64,000 nucleotides of DNA from Alcaligenes faecalis. GTDB lineage: Bacteria; Pseudomonadota; Gammaproteobacteria; Burkholderiales; Burkholderiaceae_B. The stretch lies in the NCBI RefSeq assembly GCF_009497775.1, contig NZ_CP031012.1, positions 3,871,235 through 3,935,234 on the forward strand, in the 5' to 3' direction. The notes under the pieces were generated by a model. That model saw nothing but the letters and a program-made list of their open reading frames with translations, did not search any database and was not told the origin of the DNA. The position numbers and the translations under genes are program-made. Positions 19,800-28,238 of the stretch are shown here, piece after piece; position 1 is the first letter of the stretch; each line of letters opens with the position of its first letter.

Positions 19800-20744
19800 A
19801 TGGACAGACTTCCCAAGCACATCACGCTCAAGCACTTGAACGCGTTTGTCGCCGTGGCCCAGGAGGCCAGTTTTACCCATGCCGCGCGTCGCCTTTTTCA
19901 AACACAATCCTCGGTCACGGGCCTGATCCAGCAGCTGGAAGTTGCCCTGAACACCACCTTGTTCAATCGCACCAGCCGCCGCGTGTCCCTGACGCCTATT
20001 GGCCTGGAGTTTCTGCCGCGCATCACCCGCCTGCTGGCGGACTTTGATGGCGCCATCAGCGATGTCATGCGTTATGGGGAATTGAAAAGCGGACGTGTCA
20101 GTGTGGCCGCTGCGCCCTCGGCCATTACGGACCTGATTGCACCGGCTGCCGCCAATTTCTCGCAGCAGCATCCGGCAGTGCGCCTGTATTTACGCGATGA
20201 CAACTCGGGACGCATTCAGCGCCAGATCGTGGCGGGGGAAATCGACTTTGGTCTGACCAGTCCCTGGGCGGATGTCCAAGGACTAGACAGTCAGCCCTTG
20301 CTGGAAGACCAGTTTGGTGTGCTCTATCGCAGCGACGACAAGCTGATCAAACCGGATGCCAACAACACCGTCAGCTGGTCTGCCCTGCATGAGCGCAAAC
20401 TGGTGGGCGTAGTAGACGAAACCGGCATCATGGCCGTGCTGCAATCGCGCCCGGATCTGCCTATCGAAGCGTCGGCCCCGTTTTACGAAGCCTCCAGTAC
20501 CACCTCGCAAGCCGCGCTGGTGCAAAGTGGTCTGGCCATTGCTCTGCTGCCAGCCCTGGCCGCACAGCGTGTCCTGATGCCCGGTCTGACGTTTTCCTTG
20601 CTGCAGGCCCCCACACTGGTCCGTACCCTGTGCCTGATGTTCCATCAGGAGCATGATCTGACACCGGCCGCCGCCGCCCTGGTGGAAGAAGTACGAACCT
20701 ACGTGAAAAAAGCCCCTTTGCCGCCGGGATGCCGCGCTCTGTAA
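19800..20744 (+). CDS. LysR-family regulator, probable controller of the D-aminoacylase operon
   Basis: The 314-residue protein begins HITLKHLNAFVAVAQEASFT with recognition helix TQSSVTGLIQQLEVALN, and continues with a LysR substrate-binding domain (GRVSVAAAPSAITDLIAPAA). Transcription is divergent from the D-aminoacylase gene, the usual arrangement for a LysR activator and its target. The inducer may be an N-acyl-D-amino acid, but nothing in the sequence proves this. It is followed by a 252-bp gap and then proP on the same strand; the two are unlikely to be functionally linked. Confidence 0.9.
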   Translation: MDRLPKHITLKHLNAFVAVAQEASFTHAARRLFQTQSSVTGLIQQLEVALNTTLFNRTSRRVSLTPIGLEFLPRITRLLADFDGAISDVMRYGELKSGRVSVAAAPSAITDLIAPAAANFSQQHPAVRLYLRDDNSGRIQRQIVAGEIDFGLTSPWADVQGLDSQPLLEDQFGVLYRSDDKLIKPDANNTVSWSALHERKLVGVVDETGIMAVLQSRPDLPIEASAPFYEASSTTSQAALVQSGLAIALLPALAAQRVLMPGLTFSLLQAPTLVRTLCLMFHQEHDLTPAAAALVEEVRTYVKKAPLPPGCRAL

Positions 20745-20996
20745 GCATGTGCAAATATCGTGGGAGACGGCCTGCGGCTCGGTAACAATGAGGACGACAA
20801 GTCGCGTCCCGTTTTTTCGCGACTTGGCTCTGCCTGCTCGACCCTTTCAATGGATAGACGAACAGCAAAGCCGGACGTAGAATCGCCACCAAGCCTCGCC
20901 TGATCAGAATGCCGTCATGCCAGTGCTCCTTTTCTGGTATCGATCGCACACAGGGCGAGCCTGCAGCTCATCGTCCTGCTTACCAGGAGAAGCCAT

Positions 20997-22520
20997 ATGA
21001 CGCAGTCCCCCGCGGCCGCCAAGCCGCTCCATATTGACGACATTACCGTCGTAGACAACAGCAAACTCAAAAAAGCCGTGACGGCCGCTGCCCTGGGCAA
21101 CGCCATGGAATGGTTTGACTTTGGTGTTTACGGCTTTGTGGCCGCCACCTTGGGTAAGGTCTTTTTCCCCGACGCATCACCCGCCGTACAAACCATTGCC
21201 GCGCTGGGGACCTTCTCGGTGCCCTTTTTGGTGCGGCCTTTGGGCGGCGTGTTCTTCGGGCTGATGGGGGACAAGTTCGGTCGTCAGAAAGTGCTGTCCC
21301 TGACCATCATCATCATGGCGATCAGCACCTTCCTGATCGGTCTGATTCCCTCCTATCTATCCATCGGCCTTTGGGCTCCCATCTTGCTGCTGCTATGCAA
21401 GCTGGCCCAGGGCTTTTCCGTAGGCGGTGAATACACCGGCGCTGCAGTCTTTGTGGCCGAATACGCCCCCGACCGGCAACGCGGATTCCTGGGTAGCTGG
21501 CTGGACTTTGGCTCCATCGCCGGCTTTGTTCTGGGCGCCGGTCTGGTCGTGCTGCTGCAAACCTCTCTGACCGAAGAAACCTTCCAGGATTGGGGCTGGC
21601 GCATTCCCTTCCTGATTGCCGGTCCACTGGGTATTTTGGGCTTGTACCTGCGCCATGCGGCTGAAGAAACCCCTGCCTTTACCGAGCAGCTGGAAAAGAT
21701 GGAAAAAGAGGACCGCGCCGCCCTGACAGAGCGCCCCACGGTTTCCTTTGGCGAGATCTTCTCCAAGTACCGCAAAGCCCTGCTGATTTGTATTGGCATG
21801 GTGCTGGTCACCAACATCACCTACTACATGTTGCTGACCTATATGCCTACCTATCTGTCCAGCAGCCTGGGCTACGCCGAAGAGCATGGCGTCTTCATTA
21901 TTGTGGTGGTGATGATAGGGATGCTGTTCGTGCAGCCGGTGGTGGGTTTTGTCAGCGACAAGATAGGCCGCAAACCCTTTCTGATGGCTGGTAGTCTGGG
22001 CCTGCTTATCTTTGCGATTCCAGCCTTTCACTTTATTGGCAGTGACAGCAATGTACAGATCTTCCTGGGGCTGCTGATTCTGGCCGTTTTGCTGAATTGC
22101 CTGACCGGGGTCATGGCCTCTACCCTGCCCGCTCTGTTCCCGACCCGGCTACGTTACAGCGCCTTGGCCGCTTCCTTTAACATCGCCATCATTGTGGCGG
22201 GCCTGACACCTACCGTTGCGGCCTGGCTGGTGGAGCAAACCAACAACTTGCTGGTGCCTGCCTACTACCTGATGTTTGCCAGCGTCATCGGTTTGATCAC
22301 CGCCTTGTTCCTGCCTGAAACGGCGAACCGCCCCTTGCGCGGCGATACGCCTACCGCCTCCAACCGCAAGGAAGCCAAGGAACTGCTGCAAGAAGCTTAT
22401 GACCACATTGAGCAAAGCGTGCAGGATGTGGAAGAAGCCATCGCCAAGGCCGAGGAAGAGCTGGAAGCCTTGAAACAAAAACGCCAGCGTCTGGTGGACC
22501 GCCACCCTGAGCTGGATTAA
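20997..22520 (+). CDS. proP: Osmoprotectant/proline:H+ symporter ProP (MFS, MHS family)
   Basis: The 507-residue protein is collinear with E. coli ProP from end to end: LKKAVTAAALGNAMEWFDFGVYGFVAATLGKVFFP, GGEYTGAAVFVAEYAPDRQRGFLGSWLDFGSIAGFVLGAG, and TGVMASTLPALFPTRLRYSALAASFNI. Twelve membrane segments are expected. The last ~45 residues (IEQSVQDVEEAIAKAEEELE onwards) form a heptad-rich coiled coil as in E. coli ProP, where it tunes the osmotic activation threshold. It imports proline, betaine and similar solutes under hyperosmotic stress. A 252-bp upstream region is large enough for osmoregulated promoters, though none was assigned. A strong terminator follows at 22621. Confidence 0.95.
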   Translation: MTQSPAAAKPLHIDDITVVDNSKLKKAVTAAALGNAMEWFDFGVYGFVAATLGKVFFPDASPAVQTIAALGTFSVPFLVRPLGGVFFGLMGDKFGRQKVLSLTIIIMAISTFLIGLIPSYLSIGLWAPILLLLCKLAQGFSVGGEYTGAAVFVAEYAPDRQRGFLGSWLDFGSIAGFVLGAGLVVLLQTSLTEETFQDWGWRIPFLIAGPLGILGLYLRHAAEETPAFTEQLEKMEKEDRAALTERPTVSFGEIFSKYRKALLICIGMVLVTNITYYMLLTYMPTYLSSSLGYAEEHGVFIIVVVMIGMLFVQPVVGFVSDKIGRKPFLMAGSLGLLIFAIPAFHFIGSDSNVQIFLGLLILAVLLNCLTGVMASTLPALFPTRLRYSALAASFNIAIIVAGLTPTVAAWLVEQTNNLLVPAYYLMFASVIGLITALFLPETANRPLRGDTPTASNRKEAKELLQEAYDHIEQSVQDVEEAIAKAEEELEALKQKRQRLVDRHPELD

Positions 22521-22620
22521 AGGGAAGTCTGAACGCAGGCAGTGTGCGATCTACTCAATCCATAATGCCAACCGTTCACCTTCCCATCCTTTAACTCTCC
22601 ACCTAAATACAAGCACATTA

Positions 22621-22655
22621 AAAACGGGCCTGAGCAAAGCGCTCAGACCCGTTTT
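22621..22655. terminator. Bidirectional terminator after proP
   Basis: AAAACGGGCCTGAGC (22621-22635) and GCTCAGACCCGTTTT (22641-22655) form a stem with one internal mismatch and a 5-nt loop, ending in TTTTTTT on the plus strand and AAAA on the other side, so it can serve both proP and the leftward SDR gene. Confidence 0.85.
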
Positions 22656-22662
22656 TTTGTCG

Positions 22663-22737
22663 CCGGGCCGCCCCAAGGCAAAAACTCCCCCTCGAGGGGG
22701 CAGCAAGCCGAAGGCGTAGCGTGGAGGTTTTTTTGTA
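22663..22737. repeat. Intergenic palindromic repeat element, Burkholderiales type
   Basis: A GC-rich ~75-bp element contains the perfect 14-bp palindrome CCCCCTCGAGGGGG (22687-22700), followed by AGCAAGCCGAAGGCGTAGCG and GTGGAGG and then TTTTTTT. Its flanks GGGCCGCCCCAAGGC and GGGGGCAGC resemble dispersed intergenic elements known in many Burkholderiales genomes. No second copy was noticed in this window. It may act as an accessory terminator. Confidence 0.55.
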
Positions 22738-22811
22738 GCCAGTATCCATCACTACTAAATAGAAGCTGCCAACTAAAGGCTACGAACGATTCAATCCATG
22801 TCTACGCGGCA

Positions 22812-23552
22812 TTAAACCGTCAAACCACCCGACACTTCCAGCGTCGTGCCATTGATAAAGCTGGCTTCATCCGAGGCCAAAAACGCATATACATTGGCGA
22901 TTTCTTCAGGCTTGCCCATGCGGCGCAGCCAGCAATGGTCACGAAAGCCTTGCAGCACTTTTTCCGGGATGGTTTTCAGAATGTCTGTCTCGATAAAACC
23001 AGGACAGACGGCATTGACGCGAATCCCTTTGGGACCCAATTCCCTGGCCCAGGTTTTGGTAAAACCAATTACCCCGAACTTGCTGGCTGCGTAATTGGTT
23101 TGGCCATAATTGCCGTACAAACCCACCACGCTGGAAGCGTTCAGAATAGAGCCGCTTTCCTGCTCCAGCATCACCGCGGCCACGGCCTGGGTGAAGTTGA
23201 AAACCGCTTTCAGGTTTACATCAATCACATCGTCAAATTGCTGCTCGGTCATGCGGACCAGCTTGGCGTCTTTGGTGATCCCGGCATTGTTCACCAGCAC
23301 ATCAATGCGGCCAAACTTTTGCTTCACATCCGCCACCATGGCATCAATCTGCGTACGGTCCGTCACGTCCACGGTGTAGCCCACAGCGGTAACGCCATTG
23401 CCACTTAAAGACTGCGCTGCTTGATTGACGGCATCCGCATTACGATCGCACAACACCACAATCGCCCCTTCCTGGGCAAACTTCCTGGCCGTTGCCAAAC
23501 CAATACCCGCTGCCGATCCGGTAACAACCGCCACTTTATCTTTCAATCGCAT
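22812..23552 (-). CDS. Short-chain dehydrogenase/reductase, FabG-like
   Basis: The 246-residue protein is a classical SDR with the NAD(P) motif TGSAAGIG (11-18), NNAG (88-91), Asn113, the catalytic Ser140/141, Tyr154 and Lys158 (YAASK), and the C-terminal SGGLTV. It resembles 3-oxoacyl-ACP and acetoacetyl-CoA reductases ([22 protein letters not shown]). Without neighbours of fatty acid or PHA synthesis the substrate is open. It stands between terminators (23706 and 22621), so it is probably transcribed alone. Confidence 0.88.
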   Translation of the reverse strand: MRLKDKVAVVTGSAAGIGLATARKFAQEGAIVVLCDRNADAVNQAAQSLSGNGVTAVGYTVDVTDRTQIDAMVADVKQKFGRIDVLVNNAGITKDAKLVRMTEQQFDDVIDVNLKAVFNFTQAVAAVMLEQESGSILNASSVVGLYGNYGQTNYAASKFGVIGFTKTWARELGPKGIRVNAVCPGFIETDILKTIPEKVLQGFRDHCWLRRMGKPEEIANVYAFLASDEASFINGTTLEVSGGLTV

Positions 23553-23705
23553 TCCAGCTACCTTTTAAAAATCGCTCAACGCTGTCGTGCAAACACAAGT
23601 TTTTACAGCACCCAAACAGGCCATGGCCTGCAAGCTCGTTCACACCAGCACACTGTTTTGTACTCCGATCACTGGCAGACCGCCAGTCAAGGTAGGCAAA
23701 TTTCG

Positions 23706-23735
23706 TCCAAAAACAATGGCCCCCAAAGGGGCCAT
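23706..23735 (-). terminator. Rho-independent terminator of the first pirin gene
   Basis: ATGGCCCC (23716-23723) and GGGGCCAT (23728-23735) form a perfect 8-bp stem with a 4-nt loop; on the minus strand it is followed by TTGTTTTTGG. It lies 62 bp beyond the pirin stop. Confidence 0.75.
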
Positions 23736-23797
23736 TCAGGCAGAGCATCAGGAGCACAATCAAGGTGCACAGCGGCCTTGCAGACCGCTCAATAGAA

Positions 23798-24739
23798 TCA
23801 GGCGGTTTCCCAAGGCAAATCAGGGGCCTGCAAAGGATCGCCGTCATAGCCCTGCACCACACCAAAACGCTCATGGGCTGCACGCCAGTCGCGTTGTGCC
23901 TGAGTGATGACCTCCTTGTTTTGACCAACAAAGTTCCACCACAGGACCAGCTCATCGGTATAAGGCTCGCCGCCCAGGACGATGACTCGGCTGCCCGCGC
24001 TTAACTCCAGCGACAGCTGCGTCAAGCCACGACCTACATAAGCCAGTTCATTGGTCTGAAACTGCTCGGTGCCGATACCCACGGTGCCTTGCACCACCAG
24101 AAATCCATACTCGAACTCTGGCTGCAGGTTCAAGGTAATCTGCCCGGCCTTCACACTATTCAAATCCATGCCCATCAGAGGCGAATACAGCTTGCTGGGT
24201 GCCTGACGCCCCTCGTAACTACCGGCCAGCAAAGTGAAGTCGCACTCGCCTTCACGCCAACACGGCAAATCGGGGTGATGATCAAAGGCCGGTTCACAGG
24301 CGGCATCCTTGAAGGGCAAGGCAATCCACAACTGAACCGCATGCAGCTTGTCCTCGCCGGGCAAGGACTCTTCGGTATGGCTGATGCCCCGGCCTGCCGT
24401 CATCAAATTCACCTGACCGGGCTTGATCACTTGCACATGGCCCAAACTATCGCGGTGCAACACCTCGCCCTGAATCATCCAGGTGAAGGTCTGCAAACCA
24501 ATATGCGGATGCGGCCCAACACGCAGACCGGGACCGGAAGTGAACACGGCGGGTCCAGCGTGATCCAGAAAACACCAGGCTCCCACCATACGCCGCTGCG
24601 AGGACGGCAAGATACGGCCAACAGTAATGCCCCCGCCCACTTGTGCACTGCGTGCAGGCACGCGCTGGATCTGCTTGTCGCCATTTTGGTCTTCAGGGCA
24701 ATCAAAGGATACGGAGACTTCGGAACTGAGGGTACTCAT
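23798..24739 (-). CDS. Pirin-family protein (bicupin)
   Basis: The 313-residue protein has the pirin N-terminal cupin with PHPHIGLQTFTWMIQGEVLHRDSLG and the metal-binding His residues (PHPHIG, HRDS, and the later GRGISHTEE with its conserved His and Glu), followed by the C-terminal pirin cupin (KLYSPLMGMDLN, FLVVQGTVGIG). Bacterial pirins bind iron or other metals; some cleave flavonols such as quercetin and others regulate pyruvate metabolism. The start at 24739 follows a GGAG site. A second pirin gene lies two genes upstream, and ycaC lies between them. Confidence 0.9.
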   Translation of the reverse strand: MSTLSSEVSVSFDCPEDQNGDKQIQRVPARSAQVGGGITVGRILPSSQRRMVGAWCFLDHAGPAVFTSGPGLRVGPHPHIGLQTFTWMIQGEVLHRDSLGHVQVIKPGQVNLMTAGRGISHTEESLPGEDKLHAVQLWIALPFKDAACEPAFDHHPDLPCWREGECDFTLLAGSYEGRQAPSKLYSPLMGMDLNSVKAGQITLNLQPEFEYGFLVVQGTVGIGTEQFQTNELAYVGRGLTQLSLELSAGSRVIVLGGEPYTDELVLWWNFVGQNKEVITQAQRDWRAAHERFGVVQGYDGDPLQAPDLPWETA

Positions 24740-24785
24740 GGGTCAAACTCCAAAAATGCGTGTGCAGGGGCCAGTCCTCAAACCA

Positions 24786-24816
24786 GCAAAAAACGCTGCC
24801 CACCAAAGTGGGCAGC
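24786..24816 (-). terminator. Rho-independent terminator of ycaC
   Basis: GCTGCCCAC (24795-24803) and GTGGGCAGC (24808-24816) form a perfect 9-bp stem with a 4-nt loop, followed on the minus strand by GTTTTTTGC. It separates ycaC from the downstream pirin gene. Confidence 0.85.
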
Positions 24817-24831
24817 GCTGCGCCAAGGCGC

Positions 24832-25458
24832 TTACTTGCCGGATGTGAACTTGGTGTGGCTGTTGATCAGGTTGCGGTAGTCAGGGATGTGGTTGGAGAA
24901 CAAGGCACCCAGACCTTCCACGTCGTTACGCCAGTCGCGGTGCAGTTCGCACGCCACGCCAAACCAGGTCATCAGCTGAGCACCGGCAGCCGACATGCGA
25001 TCCCATGCAGAATGACGAGTCAGTTCGTTAAAGGTGCCCGACGCATCGGTAACCACGAACACATCAAAGCCTTCTTCCAGAGCCGACAGGGCCGGGAACG
25101 CCACACACACTTCGGTTACCACACCAGCAATAATCAGCTGTTTCTTGCCAGTTGCCTTGATGGCTTTAACGAAGTCTTCGTTATCCCAGGCGTTGATCTG
25201 ACCAGGACGAGCGATGTAAGGCGCGTCCGGGAAGGTTTCTTTCAGCTCGGGAACCAAAGGACCGTTAGGGCCTTCTTCAAAGCTGGTGGTCAGGATGGTG
25301 GGCAAGTTGAAGTACTTGGCCAGATCAGCCAGGGCCAGCACATTGTTCTTGAACTTGTCGGGATCAATATCACGAACCAGAGACAGCAGCCCGGTTTGGT
25401 GATCTACCAGTAGTACAGCGGCTTGGTCTTTATCCAGTCGTTTGTAAGGCGTAGTCAT
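24832..25458 (-). CDS. ycaC: YcaC-type isochorismatase-family hydrolase
   Basis: The 208-residue protein is very close to E. coli YcaC over its full length (RLDKDQAAVLLVDHQTGLLS, FKNNVLALADLAKYFNLPT, GVVTEVCVAFPALSALEEGF, HSAWDRMSAAGAQLMTWFGV). The cysteine-hydrolase triad is Asp19, Arg84 and Cys118. The natural substrate of YcaC is not known; family members hydrolyse amides or act on isochorismate-like ethers. It lies downstream of a pirin gene on the same strand (153-bp gap with a small hairpin) and ends at a strong terminator. Confidence 0.93.
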   Translation of the reverse strand: MTTPYKRLDKDQAAVLLVDHQTGLLSLVRDIDPDKFKNNVLALADLAKYFNLPTILTTSFEEGPNGPLVPELKETFPDAPYIARPGQINAWDNEDFVKAIKATGKKQLIIAGVVTEVCVAFPALSALEEGFDVFVVTDASGTFNELTRHSAWDRMSAAGAQLMTWFGVACELHRDWRNDVEGLGALFSNHIPDYRNLINSHTKFTSGK

Positions 25459-25490
25459 CTCAGTTTTCCTTAACGGTGATTGAAGGGGGT

Positions 25491-25509
25491 GGGTGCAGGA
25501 ACTGCACCC
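25491..25509. repeat. Short hairpin in the pirin-ycaC gap
   Basis: GGGTGCAG (25491-25498) and CTGCACCC (25502-25509) form a perfect 8-bp stem with a 3-nt loop, 33 bp upstream of the ycaC start. There is no T-run; it could be a weak attenuator between the second pirin gene and ycaC. Confidence 0.5.
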
Positions 25510-25611
25510 GGCACTGCCACAGCGCTAGGGGTAATCGCGCTGCAAATCAAATCGGTGAAACCTGCCAGCGGGAGCGGTGAAGGCGGACCAGGCCGCCCTC
25601 ACCCACTTGCT

Positions 25612-26490
25612 TTACGATGCCGCCGTAGGTGCCATGGCACCGAAGCGACCGCTATTGAAGTCATCCATCGCCTGCAGGATTTCCTGCTTGCTATTCATGA
25701 CAAAAGGACCATGTCCCACAATGGGCTCATCAATGGGCTGACCGCTGATCATCAAGACCACGGCGTCGTTATTGGCCTCGATGCTGAACTGGCTACCTGC
25801 CCGATCCAGCACCACCAGTTGCCCTTCACGTGCCACGCTTTGACCATTGACCAGCACCGTGCCTTGCAGAACCACCAGGGCAGCCGTCCAGCCTTCTGGG
25901 TTTTCCAGCTCGGCAATCCCGCCCTGATTCAGACGCAGATCCCATACATTCATGGGGGTAAAGGTCTTGGCAGGGCCTGCGGCACCGTCCTTTTCTCCAG
26001 CAATCACACGCACCATGCCAGCGGCATCAGGCAGTGCGACCACAGGAATCTGCTGATCGGTAATGGCCTGATAGCCAGCGGGAGCGCTCTTGTCTTTGGC
26101 AGGCAGGTTCACCCACAGCTGCACCATTTCCAAAGTGCCACCCGAGCGGGCAAAGGCGTCGGAGTGATACTCCTCGTGCAAGATGCCCGAACCGGCTGTC
26201 ATCCACTGCACATCGCCGGGGCCAATGGTGCCGCCCTTGCCGGTGGAGTCGTGATGCGACACTTCGCCCTTGTAGACGATGGTGACGGTTTCAAACCCCC
26301 GGTGCGGATGCTGTCCAACGCCACGCTTGTGATTGCTGGGTGCAAACTCGGCAGGACCGGCGTAGTCCAGCAGCAGGAAAGGGCTCAACTGTTTTGCGTG
26401 TGTGTGGTACGAAAACAGGGAGCGAACGGGGAAGCCGTCGCCCACCCAGTGAGGACGGGGAGCGCTGTAGATACCAAGAATTTTCTTCAT
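25612..26490 (-). CDS. Pirin-family protein (second copy)
   Basis: The 292-residue bicupin has the pirin signatures FLLLDYAGPAEFAPS, GVGQHPHRGFETVTIVYKGE and HHDSTGKGG, with GSGILHEEYH carrying further metal ligands, and a C-terminal cupin (VLQGTVLVNGQ). The ATG at 26490 is chosen over the one at 26496 because AAGGAG sits right against the upstream ATG but 6 nt before this one. It is divergent from a LysR gene with an intervening palindromic operator. It is only distantly similar to the pirin at 23798, so the pair is not a recent tandem duplication. Confidence 0.9.
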   Translation of the reverse strand: MKKILGIYSAPRPHWVGDGFPVRSLFSYHTHAKQLSPFLLLDYAGPAEFAPSNHKRGVGQHPHRGFETVTIVYKGEVSHHDSTGKGGTIGPGDVQWMTAGSGILHEEYHSDAFARSGGTLEMVQLWVNLPAKDKSAPAGYQAITDQQIPVVALPDAAGMVRVIAGEKDGAAGPAKTFTPMNVWDLRLNQGGIAELENPEGWTAALVVLQGTVLVNGQSVAREGQLVVLDRAGSQFSIEANNDAVVLMISGQPIDEPIVGHGPFVMNSKQEILQAMDDFNSGRFGAMAPTAAS

Positions 26491-26570
26491 GTCCATCTCC
26501 TTGTTTCAACATAAGAGACAGAATAAACTCGGGACAACGAAGCCAGTAGCCCCCGAAATCGGCCATCTAT

Positions 26571-26586
26571 GTTCCATTTATGGAAC
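26571..26586. promoter_or_regulatory. Palindromic operator candidate between pirin and LysR genes
   Basis: GTTCCATTTATGGAAC is a 16-bp perfect inverted repeat (arms of 7 plus TT centre) ending 12 bp before the LysR start at 26599. The position suits a LysR autoregulatory site that could also control the divergent pirin-ycaC unit. Confidence 0.6.
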
Positions 26587-26598
26587 GATAAAACTGCC

Positions 26599-27504
26599 AT
26601 GCAAGATTTAAACGACTTGTACTTCTACGTTCAGATTGTGGATCACGGCGGCTTTGCCCCAGCCGGTCGCGCACTGGGTTTGCCCAAGTCCACGCTTAGC
26701 CGCAGGCTGGCCGCCTTGGAAGAACGCCTGGGGGTGCGGCTGATCCAGCGTTCCACCCGCCGCTTCACCGTGACCGAGATCGGCCAGACCTATTACGAGC
26801 ACTGCAAGGCCATGCTGGTCGAGGCCGAGGCCGCACAGGCAGCAATTGAGCTGACACGTGCCGAGCCGCGCGGTGTAGTACGCATCAGTTGCCCCATCAC
26901 CTTACTGAACGCCCATGTCAGTAATATGTTGGCCGACTTCATGGTCAGCTACCCGCATGTGTCCGTGCAATTGGATGCCACCAACCGGCGTGTGGACCTG
27001 ATCGGGGAAGCGCTGGATATTGCGATTCGTGTGCGTCCCCCGCCGCTGCAAGACAGCGATCTGGTGATGCGCGTGCTGTCCGACCGTAGCCAATGTCTGA
27101 TAGCCAGCCCAGAGCTGATTGCCCGTCATGGCATACCCAATTCGCCTGCTGATCTGGCGGACTATCCCAGCCTGGCCTTGGGTCTGCCGCAACAAAGCCA
27201 TACCTGGACCTTGTATGGCCCCGATGGTGCACAAGCCGTGCTGCATCACACACCCCGTCTGATTACCACTGATATGACGGCCCTGCGCTGCGCCGCCTTG
27301 AAAGGCGTGGGTGTGGTGCAGTTGCCCACCCTGGTGGTCTGCGATCAATTGGCCGACGGTTCTTTGGTGAAACTGATTCCGGACTGGGCTCCACGGCGCG
27401 AGATCATTCATGCGGTGTTTTCGTCCCGCCGGGGACAGATGCCAGCCGTGCGAGCACTGCTGGATTACCTGGTCGAGCGTTATCAGGAGATGGATGAGGA
27501 TTGA
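26599..27504 (+). CDS. LysR-family regulator divergent from the pirin-ycaC genes
   Basis: The 301-residue protein starts MQDLNDLYFYVQIVDHGGFA with recognition helix PKSTLSRRLAALEERLG and the sequence RLIQRSTRRFTVTEIG, which is typical of the CrgA/AaeR-like LysR branch that controls oxidoreductase and quinone or aromatic stress genes. The upstream ATG at 26569 lies within the palindromic operator, so 26599 is preferred. It is probably the regulator of the divergent pirin and ycaC genes. It ends at a bidirectional terminator. Confidence 0.9.
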   Translation: MQDLNDLYFYVQIVDHGGFAPAGRALGLPKSTLSRRLAALEERLGVRLIQRSTRRFTVTEIGQTYYEHCKAMLVEAEAAQAAIELTRAEPRGVVRISCPITLLNAHVSNMLADFMVSYPHVSVQLDATNRRVDLIGEALDIAIRVRPPPLQDSDLVMRVLSDRSQCLIASPELIARHGIPNSPADLADYPSLALGLPQQSHTWTLYGPDGAQAVLHHTPRLITTDMTALRCAALKGVGVVQLPTLVVCDQLADGSLVKLIPDWAPRREIIHAVFSSRRGQMPAVRALLDYLVERYQEMDED

Positions 27505-27587
27505 GGCTGATTTTGCGAAAGTGCCAATGAGCTTCATGGACAAGCCACACGAATGCACTTTCCCCGTACCGCCCTGCCGTACAAACA

Positions 27588-27615
27588 AAAACGCCCTGCA
27601 TATGCAGGGCGTTTT
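27588..27615. terminator. Bidirectional terminator between LysR and csbD genes
   Basis: AAAACGCCCTGCAT followed directly by its exact complement ATGCAGGGCGTTTT makes a 28-bp perfect palindrome, with T-tracts on both strands, between two convergent genes. Confidence 0.9.
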
Positions 27616-27642
27616 GTATGCCTGGGCAATCAAGCCTGGGGA

Positions 27643-27840
27643 TCAGGCGCCGCCATTAAAGTCGCGGACTTGCTTTTCAGCTTCTTCACGCGCAATGCCA
27701 TAGCGTTCCTGAATTTTCCCGACCAGATATTCAGTATTGCCTTCCGCAACATCAATATCATCGTTAGTCAGTTTTCCCCATTTGGCTTGAATCTTGCCAG
27801 ACAGCTGTTTCCATTTACCTTTGATCGTATCTTCATTCAT
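27643..27840 (-). CDS. CsbD-family small stress protein
   Basis: The 65-residue hydrophilic protein matches the CsbD/YjbJ family: [34 protein letters not shown] and [20 protein letters not shown]. These proteins are induced by general stress or osmotic shock; their molecular role is unknown. It starts after a good AGGAG site at 27840 and lies 53 bp downstream of a BON-domain gene on the same strand, so the two probably form a small stress operon. Confidence 0.92.
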   Translation of the reverse strand: MNEDTIKGKWKQLSGKIQAKWGKLTNDDIDVAEGNTEYLVGKIQERYGIAREEAEKQVRDFNGGA

Positions 27841-27893
27841 AGTCGCTCTCCTGTTTTAACGGGAATTCACAATTAGGATTGATGACGGAACTT

Positions 27894-28238
27894 TTATTCC
27901 GGTTTTACTTTCAATCCCGACGAATCGACTTTCACAACGCCTTTCACACTTTCCGTTGCAGCAACGGCTTTTTTGTGCTCAATTTCGCTGGGCACGGTAC
28001 CGGTCAATGTTGCGACACCATTATTGGTTTCAACAGAGATATCCGTGCTCTTCAAATCCTTGGTGCTGGCCAGATCAGCCTTGATCTTGGTGGTGATCCA
28101 GGTATCGCTGACAGCTTCACCGGTGGTTGCCGAATGATCCTGATTCACGGCTGGCTCATTAGCCATTGCGCCGCTTTGCAGACCAAAACTCAAGGCAGTA
28201 GCCATTAGTACGCTGGATAGGATGGCGGATTTTTTCAT
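27894..28238 (-). CDS. Periplasmic BON-domain protein (OsmY-like)
   Basis: The 114-residue protein begins with a Sec signal peptide (MKKSAILSSVLMATALSFGL, cleaved near AMA-NE), then one BON domain (about 45-112: DTWITTKIKADLASTKDLKS, VETNNGVATLTGTVPS, VKGVVKVDSSGLKV). BON proteins such as OsmY bind membrane surfaces and are induced by osmotic or stationary-phase stress. E. coli OsmY has two BON domains; this has one. It precedes the csbD gene. A GGAGAG ribosome site lies before the ATG. Confidence 0.9.
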   Translation of the reverse strand: MKKSAILSSVLMATALSFGLQSGAMANEPAVNQDHSATTGEAVSDTWITTKIKADLASTKDLKSTDISVETNNGVATLTGTVPSEIEHKKAVAATESVKGVVKVDSSGLKVKPE

